A DNA stretch of 64,000 nt, from the NCBI GenBank assembly GCA_944319915.1, contig CALUEY010000031.1, positions 1 to 64,000 of the forward strand. Reading direction: 5' to 3'. The first letter of the stretch is position 1, and the number at the start of each line of letters is the position of its first letter. The translations under genes were made by a program, and so were the position numbers. The notes beneath the pieces were generated by a model. It saw nothing but the letters and a program-made list of their open reading frames with translations, was not told where the DNA came from and made no database searches. The stretch is from an uncultured Prevotella sp. (GTDB lineage Bacteria > Bacteroidota > Bacteroidia > Bacteroidales > Bacteroidaceae). Below are positions 18,473 to 28,711 of this stretch, in pieces.

Positions 18473-19681
18473 TCAGCGGGCAAAGGCGTTGAGCCGCGCC
18501 GCGGTCTTGCGCAGGAGCTTGGCGTTGGCCGATGTGGCGAGCACCCGCCGCGCCCCGTCCAGCAGCTTGCGGCGGCTGTCTATCTGCTTCAGTGTCAGCG
18601 TGGGCGAGGGCAGGCGGCCCAGGTCGTGGATGGCCACGGCCAGCTCCGACCACGCCTCAAGCCGCTCGCGCTCCGCGGCCGAGATGTGCATCACCGAGCC
18701 GTGGCGCGGGGTGAACGTGCCGCGCGTGGGCGTGTCATGCACGTAAGTGAACTCCTTCAGGTCCTTGCTGCGGCAGAACTGGTAGTAGCCCTGGGCGTAG
18801 CAGTCGTACATTAATATATATTCGTCGCTGCCAATCAGGGGGAACACGCTCGAACCCTCCACCGGGTACTGCCCCGGCTTCTGCAAGTGGCGGTACTCCA
18901 CGGCGTAAGGCCCGGTGAGCGTCTTGGCCGTGGCGCGCATCACTCCCTGCCTCGTCTTGAAGCCGTTGTTCACCGTGGGCAGGCCCTCGTCCTTGAAGAA
19001 GAGCACGTATTCCTTGTTCTTCCGGTCGTAGATTATGTCGCCGTCGATGGCCGCCGTGCCAAAGTCGAAGAGCAGCTGCGGCTCGGTTATGTCGGTGAAA
19101 TCGTCGTTCACGTAGCTGTAGAATATCTTGAAGTACGGCTGGAACTTCTTCCCCACGGGATATTCCCAGTCGTGGCGGCCTATGGAGTAGTATATCATGT
19201 ACTTGCCCTCGGCCTCGTCCCATATCACCTGCGGCGCCCAAACGGCGTGCAGGTTCTTGCGGTCGAAGCCCTCAAGCTGGGGGAACCGCGTCGGGAAGTC
19301 GATGGCCGTGTGCTGCCAGTGCAGCAGGTCGGTGCTCTTCATCAGCACCAGCCCGTCGTTGCTCTGCCAGCCCTCGTCGGAGCGCATGTCCGTCATCACC
19401 ATATAATAAGTCTTTCCGTCGCGCCCCCGGCAGATGTACGGGTCGCGTATGCTGCGCTTAAGCGCTATCGAGTCTGCCGCCACCACGGGCCTGCCGCCGT
19501 TGAGCGAGGTGTAGTCGAGGCCGTCGTCGCTCAGCGCATAGCGTACCTGCTCGCCCGATGGCGAGTTGTTCGAGAAGAAAGCGAAGAGGTAGCAGCTGTC
19601 CTGCGCCTCCGCCTGTGCCGCAGAGGCGGGCTGCGCGGCCAGCAGTGCGGCCAGCGCGGCCATGATGTTTTTTCTTGTCAT
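18473..19681 (-). CDS. Secreted GH43-like glycoside hydrolase
   Basis: This 402-residue protein has a signal peptide (ending PASAAQA) and then a five-bladed beta-propeller of the GH43 type. The pieces visible are SIRDPYICRGRDGKTYYMV (the aspartate of RDP as general base), the blade HAVWAPQVIWDEAEGKYMIYYS, and the region IDGDIIYDRK and PVEGSSVFPLIG, where the E of EGS is the probable general acid. Relatives act on arabinose or xylose side chains, but the substrate is not predictable. I start at ATG 19681, which opens the signal peptide; an upstream ATG at 19756 would add 25 polar residues. It is transcribed alone, convergent with the BspA-like gene. Confidence 0.8.
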   Translation of the reverse strand: MTRKNIMAALAALLAAQPASAAQAEAQDSCYLFAFFSNNSPSGEQVRYALSDDGLDYTSLNGGRPVVAADSIALKRSIRDPYICRGRDGKTYYMVMTDMRSDEGWQSNDGLVLMKSTDLLHWQHTAIDFPTRFPQLEGFDRKNLHAVWAPQVIWDEAEGKYMIYYSIGRHDWEYPVGKKFQPYFKIFYSYVNDDFTDITEPQLLFDFGTAAIDGDIIYDRKNKEYVLFFKDEGLPTVNNGFKTRQGVMRATAKTLTGPYAVEYRHLQKPGQYPVEGSSVFPLIGSDEYILMYDCYAQGYYQFCRSKDLKEFTYVHDTPTRGTFTPRHGSVMHISAAERERLEAWSELAVAIHDLGRLPSPTLTLKQIDSRRKLLDGARRVLATSANAKLLRKTAARLNAFAR

Positions 19682-19810
19682 AAATATGTTTCTGTTCGTT
19701 GTCTGTCTTGGTCTTGAATCGGTAGAAGCCACGTTTCCGGCGGCCTGATTCGCCACGCCGCAGAGGCCGGTTGGCGTTGCGGCCTCAGTGTCGCCGTCCT
19801 GCCGTCTCGG

Positions 19811-20005
19811 CTATCCGATGAGCCAACGGCACAGGAAATAACATCCCACGCCTATGCCCAAGATTAGCAAAAAGGAGGGTGGGGCGACCAGGACAAGTGC
19901 GAGCGTTCCTATGGCGGCGGCCATGCAGCCGTATGCCGGCAGCCAGTTTTGCCTGCGGTTTTCGCGGCCGTTGCTGTTAGGACAGTCTTTGTCTTCTGTT
20001 GACAT
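19811..20005 (-). CDS. Small membrane protein, 64 residues
   Basis: The product starts MSTEDKDCPNSNGRENRRQN, a polar cytosolic tail, followed by two hydrophobic segments (about residues 26-40 and 43-61) separated by Pro-Pro-Ser. It is probably an inner membrane hairpin protein of unknown function; I do not recognise a family. The start at 20005 is favoured over an upstream ATG at 20071 because the promoter at 20082-20112 would place the transcription start close to 20075. The presence of a near-consensus promoter argues that this short gene is real. Confidence 0.6.
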   Translation of the reverse strand: MSTEDKDCPNSNGRENRRQNWLPAYGCMAAAIGTLALVLVAPPSFLLILGIGVGCYFLCRWLIG

Positions 20006-20081
20006 ACTTTTTTGCGAATTCGTTTCCGTGGTCGGAATTGCTTTTCCATGCCGTGTGTCGCGGCCCGGCATTCCCGCTTTG

Positions 20082-20112
20082 CAAATATACGTGTTTTATT
20101 TCATTCAGCAAA
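20082..20112 (-). promoter_or_regulatory. Promoter of the small membrane protein (TTTG-N19-TATATTTG)
   Basis: On the minus strand TTTG (20109-20112) and TATATTTG (20082-20089) are 19 bases apart, a full match to both consensus elements. Confidence 0.75.
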
Positions 20113-20687
20113 GTATTTGCCGCAATTTGCTCCCCTTGCTGTCTCTGCCCTCGAGCATGGGCTGCGTAGCGTGTGGCTTTTTGCCGGTTGTGGCATTGCC
20201 GTGTCGCATTCGCGAAGTATGGGCGTGCATTCGTAAGCGGCTGATTGCGTGGGTGTTATGGCTTCCGCATAGGCTTGTGTGCAGCGGATTGGTATGCTGA
20301 AACGGCCGTTTACGAGGCTTTCCCAGCCGTTTCAGCGCACTTGAAATCGGCAGTTTTGCGCTGTAAAACGTCACATTTCGCCGCCTGAAACGCGCCGTTT
20401 GGGCTTCCGAAATGGCGCGTTTCGCGCGGAGAATCCTCGTTTTTCACCCATTTCATCGGCAGGTGCCGTTTCGTGACATCTCTTTCGCCAGAAAATGAAG
20501 TGTTAAATCCTGGAATCACAGCCCATGGGTCGCTGAGGTCTGTGGATGCCGATGTGAGCGCGGCTTTGGGGCTTGGCTTGGCGGCTTCCCTTGCCGTGGA
20601 GGCGTGGCCGCGACGTCAAGCCTGCTTAGCGCGGCAGCTCACGCGGCGGCGTGCGAGACTTGGCGTGAGCCTTTTTCGGGAGTTTGT
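20113..20687. other. Long intergenic region holding array C
   Basis: This gap between two divergent promoters holds the 22-bp-period array at 20296-20471. Short open frames exist in it but lack start contexts, promoters or recognisable protein features, so I see no gene here. Confidence 0.5.
20296..20471. repeat. 22-bp-period palindrome array, locus C (8 units)
   Basis: Eight consecutive 22-base units start at 20296 and recur exactly every 22 bases. The core is GAAAN6-8GTTT at a fixed offset: GAAACGGCCGTTT (unit 1), GAAATCGGCAGTTT (3), AAAACGTCACATTTC (4), GAAACGCGCCGTTT (5), GAAATGGCGCGTTTC (6). Units 2, 7 and 8 are degenerate. The bases between cores are not conserved. It lies between the divergent promoters of the small membrane protein gene and leuS. 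Confidence 0.8.
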
Positions 20688-20718
20688 TTTGCCGTTTGCG
20701 CTAATTGTGCTATCTTTG
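20688..20718 (+). promoter_or_regulatory. Promoter of the leuS operon (TTTG-N19-TATCTTTG)
   Basis: TTTG at 20688-20691 and TATCTTTG at 20711-20718 have the ideal 19-base spacing. The leader then folds into an 8-bp hairpin (GGAATTAT/ATAATTCC, 20722-20729 with 20739-20746) near the 5' end of the transcript. Confidence 0.78.
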
Positions 20719-20772
20719 CAGGGAATTATGCACATCTGATAATTCCACAATCAATGACAATTACACAAAGCG

Positions 20773-23610
20773 ATGGAATACAACTTTAGGGAAATCGAGA
20801 AGAAATGGCAGCGCAGGTGGGTGGAGCAACATACCTACCGCGTGGGCGAGGACAAGCAGAAAGAGAAGTTCTACGTGCTCAACATGTTCCCCTACCCCTC
20901 GGGGGCGGGCCTGCATGTGGGCCACCCGCTGGGCTACATCGCCAGCGACATATACGCCCGCTACAAGCGGCTGAGGGGCTACAACGTGCTCAACCCCATG
21001 GGCTACGACGCCTACGGCCTGCCAGCCGAGCAGTACGCCATACAGACCGGGCAGCACCCTGCCATAACCACCGAGGCCAACATAAACCACTACCGCGAGC
21101 AGCTTGACAAGATAGGCTTCTCGTTCGACTGGGAGCGCGAGGTGCGCACCTGCGATCCCAAGTACTACCACTGGACCCAGTGGGCCTTCCAGAAGATGTT
21201 CAAGAGCTACTACGACAACGCCCAGCAGAAGGCCCGGCCCATAGAGGAGCTTGTGGCCGCGTTTGAGAAGGGCGGCACCGAGGGCGTGAGCGCGGCCTGC
21301 TCGGAGGAGCTGAGCTTCACCGCCGCCGAGTGGCAGGCCATGGACGAACGGAAGAGGCTGGAGGTGCTGATGAACTACCGCATAGCCTACCTGGGCGAGA
21401 CGATGGTGAACTGGTGCCCGCAGCTGGGCACGGTGCTGGCCAACGACGAGGTGGTGGACGGAGTGTCGGAGCGCGGCGGCTACCCCGTGGTGCAGAAGAA
21501 GATGCGCCAGTGGTGCCTGCGCGTGTCGGCATACGCACAGCGCCTGCTCGACGGGCTCGACACCATAGACTGGACCGAGTCGCTGAAGGAGACCCAGCGC
21601 AACTGGATAGGCCGCTCGGAAGGGGCTGAGGTGCGCTTCAAGGTAAAGGGTAGCGGCGAGGAGTTCACCATCTTCACCACCCGCGCCGACACGATGTTCG
21701 GCGTCACCTTCATGGTGCTGGCGCCCGAGAGCGAGCTGGTGCAGAAGGTGACCACGCCCGGGCAGCAGGCCGAGGTGGACGCCTACCTTGAGCGCACCAA
21801 GAAGCGCACCGAGCGCGAGCGCATAGCCGACCGCAGCGTGAGCGGCGTGTTCACAGGCTCTTACGCCATCAACCCCATGACGGGCGAGGAGGTGCCTATA
21901 TGGATAAGCGACTACGTGCTGGCAGGATACGGCACTGGGGCCATCATGGCCGTGCCTGCCCACGACTCGCGCGACTACGCCTTCGCCCGCCACTTCGGCC
22001 TCGAGATACGCCCGCTCATAAAGGGCTGCGACGTCAGCGAGCAGAGCTTCGACGCCAAGGAGGGCATAGTGTGCAACTCGCCAAAGGCCGGGGCGGAGAG
22101 CGCATCGGGCCTGGTGCTCAACGGGCTTACCGTAAGGGAGGCCATAGCCAAGACCAAGCAGTTCGTGGAGGAGCGGGGCCTTGGCCGCGTGAAGGTGAAC
22201 TACCGCCTGCGCGACGCCATCTTCTCGCGCCAGCGTTACTGGGGCGAGCCGTTCCCGGTTTACTATAAGGACGGGATGCCCTACATGATCCCGGAGGAAT
22301 GCCTGCCGCTGGAGCTGCCCGAGGTGGACAAGTTCCTGCCCACCGAGACGGGCGAGCCGCCCCTGGGCCACGCCACGCGCTGGGCCTGGGACACCGAGGC
22401 CAACTGCGTGACCGACAACTCGCGCATAGACAACAAGGCGGTGTTCCCCTTGGAACTGAACACCATGCCGGGCTTCGCCGGGTCGAGCGCATATTACTTA
22501 AGGTATATGGACCCTCACAACGACGGCGCACTCGTAAGCCCTGAGGCCGACGCCTACTGGCGCGAGGTGGACCTCTACGTGGGCGGCACGGAGCACGCCA
22601 CGGGCCACCTGATATACTCGCGCTTCTGGAACAAGTTCCTGCACGACCTCGGGGTGTCGGCCGTGGAGGAGCCGTTCAAGAAGCTCGTCAACCAAGGGAT
22701 GATACAGGGGCGCAGCAACTTCGTGTACCGCATAAAGGACACCAACACGTTCGTGTCGCTCGGGCTTAAGGACAAGTACGACATCACGCCGCTGCACGTA
22801 GACGTGAACATAGTGCACGGCGACGTGCTCGACATCGAGGCGTTCCGCGCCTGGCGCCCCGAGTACAACGATGCAGAGTTCGTCCTCGAGGGCGGCAAGT
22901 ACGTTTGCGGCTGGGCTATCGAGAAAATGTCGAAGTCGATGTACAACGTGGTCAACCCCGACATGATAGTAGAGAAGTACGGCGCCGACACGCTGCGCCT
23001 CTACGAGATGTTCCTCGGCCCGGTGGAGCAGAGCAAGCCGTGGGACACCAACGGCATAGACGGCTGCCACCGCTTCCTGCGCAAGTTCTGGGCGCTGTTC
23101 TACGGCCGCGGGGACAGGCTCATCGTTGACGACCGCGAGCCTTCGGCCGAGGAGCTGAAGACCGTACACAAGCTCATAAAGAAGGTTACGCAGGACATCG
23201 AGCAGTTCAGCTACAACACCAGCATCTCGGCGTTCATGATATGCGTAAACGAGCTTGGGCAGCTCGGCTGCCACAACCGCGCGCTGCTCAGCAGCCTCGT
23301 GGTGCTCATGGCCCCGTTCGCCCCGCACATAGCCGAGGAGCTGTGGGAGGCCCTGGGCGGCCAGGGCAGCGTGTGCGACGCCAGCTGGCCCGAGTGGGAC
23401 GAGCAGTGCCTCGTGGAGAGCACCGTGCAGCTCACGGTGTCGTTCAACGGCAAGGCGCGCTTCCAGATGGACTTCAACGCCGACGCCGACAACGCCACCA
23501 TCGAGCAAGCGGTGCTCGCCGACGAACGCTCGCAGAAGTACATGGGCGGCAAGCAGGTGGTGAAGGTCATCATAGTGCCAAGGAAGATAGTCAACGTGGT
23601 GGTGAAATGA
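20773..23610 (+). CDS. leuS: Leucyl-tRNA synthetase
   Basis: This 945-residue class I aminoacyl-tRNA synthetase charges tRNA-Leu. The HIGH-like motif is HVGH in the sequence [14 protein letters not shown] (near residue 50). The editing domain is inserted in the middle, with [12 protein letters not shown]. The KMSKS loop is at residues 718-722. The length is normal for Bacteroidetes. It heads a long operon: its stop codon overlaps the start of the next gene (ATGA). A near-consensus promoter lies upstream. Confidence 0.96.
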   Translation: MEYNFREIEKKWQRRWVEQHTYRVGEDKQKEKFYVLNMFPYPSGAGLHVGHPLGYIASDIYARYKRLRGYNVLNPMGYDAYGLPAEQYAIQTGQHPAITTEANINHYREQLDKIGFSFDWEREVRTCDPKYYHWTQWAFQKMFKSYYDNAQQKARPIEELVAAFEKGGTEGVSAACSEELSFTAAEWQAMDERKRLEVLMNYRIAYLGETMVNWCPQLGTVLANDEVVDGVSERGGYPVVQKKMRQWCLRVSAYAQRLLDGLDTIDWTESLKETQRNWIGRSEGAEVRFKVKGSGEEFTIFTTRADTMFGVTFMVLAPESELVQKVTTPGQQAEVDAYLERTKKRTERERIADRSVSGVFTGSYAINPMTGEEVPIWISDYVLAGYGTGAIMAVPAHDSRDYAFARHFGLEIRPLIKGCDVSEQSFDAKEGIVCNSPKAGAESASGLVLNGLTVREAIAKTKQFVEERGLGRVKVNYRLRDAIFSRQRYWGEPFPVYYKDGMPYMIPEECLPLELPEVDKFLPTETGEPPLGHATRWAWDTEANCVTDNSRIDNKAVFPLELNTMPGFAGSSAYYLRYMDPHNDGALVSPEADAYWREVDLYVGGTEHATGHLIYSRFWNKFLHDLGVSAVEEPFKKLVNQGMIQGRSNFVYRIKDTNTFVSLGLKDKYDITPLHVDVNIVHGDVLDIEAFRAWRPEYNDAEFVLEGGKYVCGWAIEKMSKSMYNVVNPDMIVEKYGADTLRLYEMFLGPVEQSKPWDTNGIDGCHRFLRKFWALFYGRGDRLIVDDREPSAEELKTVHKLIKKVTQDIEQFSYNTSISAFMICVNELGQLGCHNRALLSSLVVLMAPFAPHIAEELWEALGGQGSVCDASWPEWDEQCLVESTVQLTVSFNGKARFQMDFNADADNATIEQAVLADERSQKYMGGKQVVKVIIVPRKIVNVVVK

Positions 23611-24584
23611 CGGCAAGCGGCAACCATGTGCTCGGCGAGGTGAAGGACTACGTGTTCATAACCTTCGGCCTGATGCTCTACACCTTCGGCTTCACGGTGT
23701 TCCTCCTGCCCTACAAGATAGTGACGGGGGGCATCGCCGGGTTGGGCGCCATAGTGTTCTACGCCACCCACTTCCCCGTGCAGTACACCTTCTTCATAAT
23801 CAACGCCGTGCTCATAGTGGCCGCGCTGAAGGTGCTGGGCTGGCGCTTCCTGATGAAGACCATCTACGCCACGTTCATGCTCACGTTCATGCTGGAGCTG
23901 GCCCAGGAGGCCGTGATGCAGCCCGACGGCACCTTCTACAAGCTCATGGGCGAGGGCAACGACTTCATGTCGCTCGTCATCGGGTGCATGCTCACAGGCA
24001 CCTCACTGGCCATAGTGTTCCTCAACAACGGCAGCACCGGCGGCACCGACATCGTGGCGGCCACCGTCAACAAGTACCGCGACATCACGCTGGGCCGCGT
24101 GCTCATCATGGTCGACCTGTGCATCATAGGCAGCAGCCTGTTCATTCCGTCGTTCGGCAGCGTGTTCCAACGCTGCCACATGGTAGTGTTCGGCCTCTGC
24201 ACCATGGTGGTGGAGAACCTCATGCTCGACTACGTGATGGGCGTGCAGCGGCAGTCGGTGCAGTTCCTCATCTTCTCGCGCCACCACGAGGAGATAGCCC
24301 GCGCCATAAGCAAGAGCACGGAGCACAGCATGACGCTGCTCGATGGCCACGGGTGGTACAGCGGCAACGACATGAAGGTGATATGCCTGCTGGCCAAGAA
24401 GCGCGAGAGCGTCACCATCTTCCGCCTGATAAAGCTCATAGACCCGCAGGCCTTCGTGAGCCAAAGCTCCGTGATAGGCGTCTACGGCGAGGGCTTCGAC
24501 CCCATAAAGGTGAAGGCCGCGCCAAGGAAACATACAACCGCAAACGACAAGCAAGATGAGAATAGTGTTCGCAACAAACAATGA
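23607..24584 (+). CDS. YitT-family membrane protein (DUF2179 C-terminal domain)
   Basis: This 325-residue protein has five or six membrane segments in its first 190 residues, including the motifs [16 protein letters not shown] and [18 protein letters not shown] that mark the YitT family. A C-terminal cytosolic DUF2179 domain follows (about residues 200-300), ending in [13 protein letters not shown]. The start is the ATG overlapping the leuS stop by four bases. Its 3' end overlaps rdgB by 29 bases. The family's transported or sensed substrate is not known. Confidence 0.85.
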   Translation: MTASGNHVLGEVKDYVFITFGLMLYTFGFTVFLLPYKIVTGGIAGLGAIVFYATHFPVQYTFFIINAVLIVAALKVLGWRFLMKTIYATFMLTFMLELAQEAVMQPDGTFYKLMGEGNDFMSLVIGCMLTGTSLAIVFLNNGSTGGTDIVAATVNKYRDITLGRVLIMVDLCIIGSSLFIPSFGSVFQRCHMVVFGLCTMVVENLMLDYVMGVQRQSVQFLIFSRHHEEIARAISKSTEHSMTLLDGHGWYSGNDMKVICLLAKKRESVTIFRLIKLIDPQAFVSQSSVIGVYGEGFDPIKVKAAPRKHTTANDKQDENSVRNKQ

Positions 24585-25158
24585 GCACAAGCTCGACGAG
24601 GTGCGCCGCATGCTCGGCGGCAGCATGGAGGTGCTCTCGCTGGCCGACATCGGCTGCCACGCCGACATACCCGAGACGGGCGCCACGCTCGAGGAGAACG
24701 CCCTGCAAAAGGCACGCTACGTGTACGACAACTACGGCCTGAGCGTGTTCGCCGACGACACGGGGCTGGAGGTCGACGCCCTCGGGGGCGCCCCCGGGGT
24801 GATGAGCGCGCGCTACGCCGGCGGCAAGGGCCACGACAGCGAGGCCAACATGGCCAAGCTGCTGGCCGAATTAGGAGAAAATAACAATCGCCGCGCACGA
24901 TTCCGCACCGTTATAGCGTTATTGGAGAAGACTGACGGGGGCGGCGAGCCGCGCCTTACGGCGTTCGAGGGCGTGGTGGAGGGCGAGATAACGCGCAGGC
25001 GCTCCGGCTCAGCGGGCTTCGGCTACGACCCGGTGTTCCGCCCCGACGGCTACGCCGAGACCTTCGCCGCCCTTGGCCCCGAGGTAAAGAACAGCATCAG
25101 CCACCGGGCACGCGCCGTGAAGAAGCTGGCCGACTACCTGCTCTCCGCGCGCCGCTGA
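24556..25158 (+). CDS. rdgB: Non-canonical purine NTP pyrophosphatase (RdgB/HAM1)
   Basis: This 200-residue house-cleaning enzyme hydrolyses ITP, dITP and XTP to monophosphates, which keeps deaminated purines out of DNA and RNA. It starts with the family's [16 protein letters not shown], contains the [17 protein letters not shown] substrate/metal site, and has [11 protein letters not shown] and the late SHRARA motif. All key residues are present. It overlaps the preceding yitT-like gene by 29 bases, consistent with co-translation in the leuS operon. Confidence 0.95.
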   Translation: MRIVFATNNEHKLDEVRRMLGGSMEVLSLADIGCHADIPETGATLEENALQKARYVYDNYGLSVFADDTGLEVDALGGAPGVMSARYAGGKGHDSEANMAKLLAELGENNNRRARFRTVIALLEKTDGGGEPRLTAFEGVVEGEITRRRSGSAGFGYDPVFRPDGYAETFAALGPEVKNSISHRARAVKKLADYLLSARR

Positions 25159-25195
25159 CGCCCGCCTGCGGGCCAGACACTTAACACTGCAGCAC

Positions 25196-26596
25196 ATGAA
25201 CCGCTTGAACCCGCTTTGGGCCGTGGCCGCATTGGCCCCGCTGATGCTGTGGGGCGTGTGCGTGGTGATGCCGGTGTACGACGACTACTGGTACTTCACC
25301 ACGCCGGGGCGGGGCATCGACTTCAGCGTGGGGTCGCTGCTGCCCAACGACCAATACTGGCGCCCGTTCGACGCGCTCTTCGGCCTCCTGCTGGCCACAT
25401 GGCCCGGGGCGTTCCCCGTGCTCAACCACGTGGCGGTGTTCACCGCCCACGTGGGGTGCACGCTGCTCGTGTGGGGCATGGCCCGGGGGCTGGGCCTGCC
25501 GCGCATGGCGGTGGCGGTGGCCACGCTCATCTTCTACCTCTCGCCTGCGGCAGCCGGCACACTGCTCAATTCCGACTCCCTAAACCAAGCCTACTCGGCG
25601 CTCTTCGGCCTGCTCTCGCTCCGCGCCTACATGGGCGGCAGGGCCACAGGCAGCCGCATACTGTGGGCCGCGCTGGTGCTCGTGGCCGCGCTATGGAAGG
25701 AAAACGGGCTGGCCTGGGCGGCCATAGGCCCGCTCTTCGCCTGGGGCATGGCGGGCGCCCGGGGCCGCTCCCTGTGGCGCGGCGCCGCCCTCTGCGCACT
25801 CGTCTGCGCCGCATACTTCGGCGCACGGCTCAGCCTCCAGGTGGGCAGCATGGTGGGGTCCGACTACATGGAGCACCGCCAGGGGTCGCTGCCCAAGTAC
25901 ATCGCCACGTGGATGAGCTACTCGCTGCTGCCGCTCGACTACATATCGCTGATGTTCGGCCCGGCCCGCAACTGGGCGTCAGTGGCGCTCACGGCAGCCG
26001 CCAGCTCGCCGTTCCTGCTCACGCTTGCCTCCGGGCTGCGCCGCGCCGTGGCCGACAGGCGGTTCCTTTGCGCAGCCGCCTGCGCCGTGGTGGCCGCCCT
26101 GCCCCACCTGGCAACCATGTTCGGCAACATGCACTGCTACGCCAGCCTGCCCATGGTGGCGCTGGCGGCAGCCATCCTCGCCACGCATTGCAGGGGCCGC
26201 AGGCTCGTGGCAGCCACGTTCGCCCTCTACATGGCCGCTTGCGCATTCTCCTGCTTCCGCCACTGGCAGGCCGCCCGCAGGTCTGGCGAGGTGGGCAAGG
26301 CTATGGCCACCGAGATACTGAGGCAGTCGCACGGCAAGCCGCAGCGCGTGTTGCTGCTCTACGACGAAGAAACCGAAGCGGGCTTCTCCACGTTCTGCAC
26401 CACACCGATGCAGTCGTTCGGATACGGAGAGGCGGTAAGGATGCTCACGCGGTACGAGTGGCCGCGCGACATAACCGGCGAGCCAATACCGCCCGGCAGC
26501 AACGCCGACGCCATAGTGAAAGGCGCCATCGGCAATGGCTTCGACGCCGTGTGGCGCGCCCGTGGCGACAGCGCCTGGGTGGCAGCAGAACGCTGA
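25196..26596 (+). CDS. Polytopic membrane protein, GT-C-like (paralogue of 28708-30195)
   Basis: This 466-residue inner membrane protein has about ten hydrophobic segments. After the first helix a loop carries an aspartate pair (VYDDYWYFT) and then NDQYWRPFD, and the C-terminal 110 residues are soluble. This layout, with an acidic pair in the first outside loop, resembles GT-C glycosyltransferases of the PMT/ArnT type, which use polyprenyl-phosphate sugars. That assignment is inference from architecture, not a recognised family match. It is clearly paralogous to the gene at 28708, sharing the DD loop, the YWRPFD motif, the LNH helix and a C-terminal NGFDAVW. It lies 37 bases after rdgB and 69 bases before porZ. 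Confidence 0.65.
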   Translation: MNRLNPLWAVAALAPLMLWGVCVVMPVYDDYWYFTTPGRGIDFSVGSLLPNDQYWRPFDALFGLLLATWPGAFPVLNHVAVFTAHVGCTLLVWGMARGLGLPRMAVAVATLIFYLSPAAAGTLLNSDSLNQAYSALFGLLSLRAYMGGRATGSRILWAALVLVAALWKENGLAWAAIGPLFAWGMAGARGRSLWRGAALCALVCAAYFGARLSLQVGSMVGSDYMEHRQGSLPKYIATWMSYSLLPLDYISLMFGPARNWASVALTAAASSPFLLTLASGLRRAVADRRFLCAAACAVVAALPHLATMFGNMHCYASLPMVALAAAILATHCRGRRLVAATFALYMAACAFSCFRHWQAARRSGEVGKAMATEILRQSHGKPQRVLLLYDEETEAGFSTFCTTPMQSFGYGEAVRMLTRYEWPRDITGEPIPPGSNADAIVKGAIGNGFDAVWRARGDSAWVAAER

Positions 26597-26665
26597 TGCC
26601 CGGCTGCGGCGCGGCCCCGCTACGAGGAAGCCAACCAAACAGAAAAAGTGGGAATTACAACAGAT

Positions 26666-28711
26666 ATGCTAAGGACATCCATCATGGCCGCGGCCCTGGC
26701 GGCCGCCATAATGTCGCAGGCACCGGCCTGCGCCGCGCCAATAGGCACTTGGCGCGCCTACATGGCCTACAGCGACGTGCAGCAGATATGCGAGGCGGGC
26801 AGGTTCCTGTTCGTAAGGGCATCCAACAGCCTCTACCAGTACAACACCGGCGACGGGGAGATAACGACATACGACAAGGTGAGCGGCCTGAGCGGCACGT
26901 ACATCACCCACATTGCATGGAACGCCGCGGCGCAAAGGCTCATCGCCGTGTACGACAACAGCAACATAGACCTCGTTGAGACCGACGGCGACGTGGCCAA
27001 CATCCCCGACCTTTACCTAAAGGCCATGACCGAGGACAAAACCGTGAACTGCATCACCATGAGCGGGCGCCATGCCTACCTCGGCACCAACTTCGGCGTG
27101 GTGAAGGTAGACATGGCCGCGGCCGAGGTGAGCGAGACATACATCCTCGGCATCGCCGTCACGGCGGCGGGCATCGACGGCGGCAACATCTACGTGCGCT
27201 CCCCGCAGGGGCAGGTGCTTGCCGCCAGCCTCTCGGCCAACCTCATCGACCGTGGCAGCTGGGCCGCTACGACGTCGTACCCGCAAGGCATATTCAACGT
27301 GGACAACTCCGAGACCGAGGACAACCGCGAGCTTGTGGCCTCGCTGCAGCCCGGCGGCCCCACATACAACTACTTTGGCTACCTACGCTTCAAGGGCGGC
27401 AAGCTCTATTGCGCCAACGGAGTGTCAGCAAGCGAGGACAAGGCTGCCCTGCAGGTGCTCGACGGCGACCGCTGGACGCTCTACGAGAACGACATAGAGG
27501 AGCAGACGGGCAACCGCTTCGTCAACCTGTACTGCTGCGACGTTGACCCCTCCGACCCCGGGCACGTGTTCGCCGGCGGCCAGACCGGCCTTTACGAATA
27601 CCGCAACGGAAAGTTCGTAAAGGCCTACAATTACGACAACAGCCCACTCCTGTCAGCACTGACGGCGGGGAGCGTAAGGAAGGACTACGTGCTCGTGACG
27701 AGCGTTGAGTTCGCCGACGACGGCACGCTCTGGCTCGCCAACAGCGCCACCGCTTCCACATCCATCTTCGAGCTGCGCACCGACGGCACGTGGGTGTCGC
27801 ACCACGACGACCGCCTCCTGGTGGAATATGACGGCAAGCACTACTCCATGGAAGCCATGGAAGACCTTACGTTCGACAGCCGGGGCCTGATGTGGCTCGG
27901 CAACAACTACTGGCACGAGCCCGGGGTGGTGCGCTACGACGTCGGCGCCGGGCAGCTCGACGTGTGCAAGGAGTTCCAGAACCAGGACGGGGTGTCGCTC
28001 ACGATGACCTTCTTCAACAGCCTCTGCGAAGACCGCCAGGGCAACATCTGGTTCGGCACCAACGTCGGACCGGTGTACATCGCGGCCGACCAGGCAGCCT
28101 CGGGGGGCGGCAGCTTCACGCTCGTGCAGCCCAAGATACCGCGCAACGACGGCTCCAACCTGGCCGACTACCTGCTCAACAACATCGAATGCCCGGCCAT
28201 GGCCATCGACGGGGCCGACCGCAAGTGGTTCGGCACGAGCGGCAACGGAGTCTACCTCATCAGCTCCGACAACATGACGCAGCTCCACCATTTCACCAGC
28301 GAGAACAGCCCACTGCTCTCCGACAACATACGCGCCATAGCCATCAACGACGCCACGGGCGAGGTGTTCTTCGGCACCGACCGCGGCCTTTGCTCGTTCA
28401 TGGCCGACGCCACGGCCCCCGCCGCCGAGATGGACGCCGACAACGTGTATGCCTACCCCAACCCCGTGGAGCCGGGCTACACGGGCCTCATCACGGTAAA
28501 CGGCCTCAGCTTCGACGCCGACGTGAAGGTGACCACGGCCACGGGCTACCTCGTGGCCCAGGGGCGCAGCAACGGAGGCACCTTCACCTGGGACGGGCGC
28601 GACCGCCACGGGCAGCGCGTGGCCTCGGGAGTTTACAACATCGTAACCGCCAAGGCCGACGGCAGCAAGGGCACCGTGTGCAAGGTGGCAATCATAAGTG
28701 GGCGCCAATGA
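26666..28711 (+). CDS. porZ: PorZ-like beta-propeller protein (type IX secretion)
   Basis: This 681-residue exported protein has a signal peptide (ending PACAA), then two beta-propeller regions built of repeats such as TYDKVSGLSGTYITHI and MWLGNNYW, and a C-terminal Ig-like domain with NPVEPGYTG, DGRDRHGQRVASGVYNI. In Porphyromonas gingivalis, PorZ has two propellers and a CTD and belongs to the cell-surface attachment complex that joins type IX cargo to anionic lipopolysaccharide. The match is by architecture and typical sequence, so some Bacteroidales homologues may have another job. I start at ATG 26666, because it opens the signal peptide; a GTG at 26648 is the alternative. Its stop overlaps the next ATG. 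Confidence 0.75.
   Translation: MLRTSIMAAALAAAIMSQAPACAAPIGTWRAYMAYSDVQQICEAGRFLFVRASNSLYQYNTGDGEITTYDKVSGLSGTYITHIAWNAAAQRLIAVYDNSNIDLVETDGDVANIPDLYLKAMTEDKTVNCITMSGRHAYLGTNFGVVKVDMAAAEVSETYILGIAVTAAGIDGGNIYVRSPQGQVLAASLSANLIDRGSWAATTSYPQGIFNVDNSETEDNRELVASLQPGGPTYNYFGYLRFKGGKLYCANGVSASEDKAALQVLDGDRWTLYENDIEEQTGNRFVNLYCCDVDPSDPGHVFAGGQTGLYEYRNGKFVKAYNYDNSPLLSALTAGSVRKDYVLVTSVEFADDGTLWLANSATASTSIFELRTDGTWVSHHDDRLLVEYDGKHYSMEAMEDLTFDSRGLMWLGNNYWHEPGVVRYDVGAGQLDVCKEFQNQDGVSLTMTFFNSLCEDRQGNIWFGTNVGPVYIAADQAASGGGSFTLVQPKIPRNDGSNLADYLLNNIECPAMAIDGADRKWFGTSGNGVYLISSDNMTQLHHFTSENSPLLSDNIRAIAINDATGEVFFGTDRGLCSFMADATAPAAEMDADNVYAYPNPVEPGYTGLITVNGLSFDADVKVTTATGYLVAQGRSNGGTFTWDGRDRHGQRVASGVYNIVTAKADGSKGTVCKVAIISGRQ

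Noticed and set aside
20296..20471. Array C as a CRISPR array
   Set aside because: The 22-base period is far too short, repeats are degenerate, there are no unique spacers of constant length between identical repeats, and no cas gene is near.
20473..20739. An 88-codon plus-strand open frame before leuS
   Set aside because: It contains the leuS promoter, has no ribosome site and no protein-like pattern.
20761..22371. A long open frame opposite leuS
   Set aside because: The plus strand encodes leucyl-tRNA synthetase with all motifs; the antisense product has no recognisable feature.
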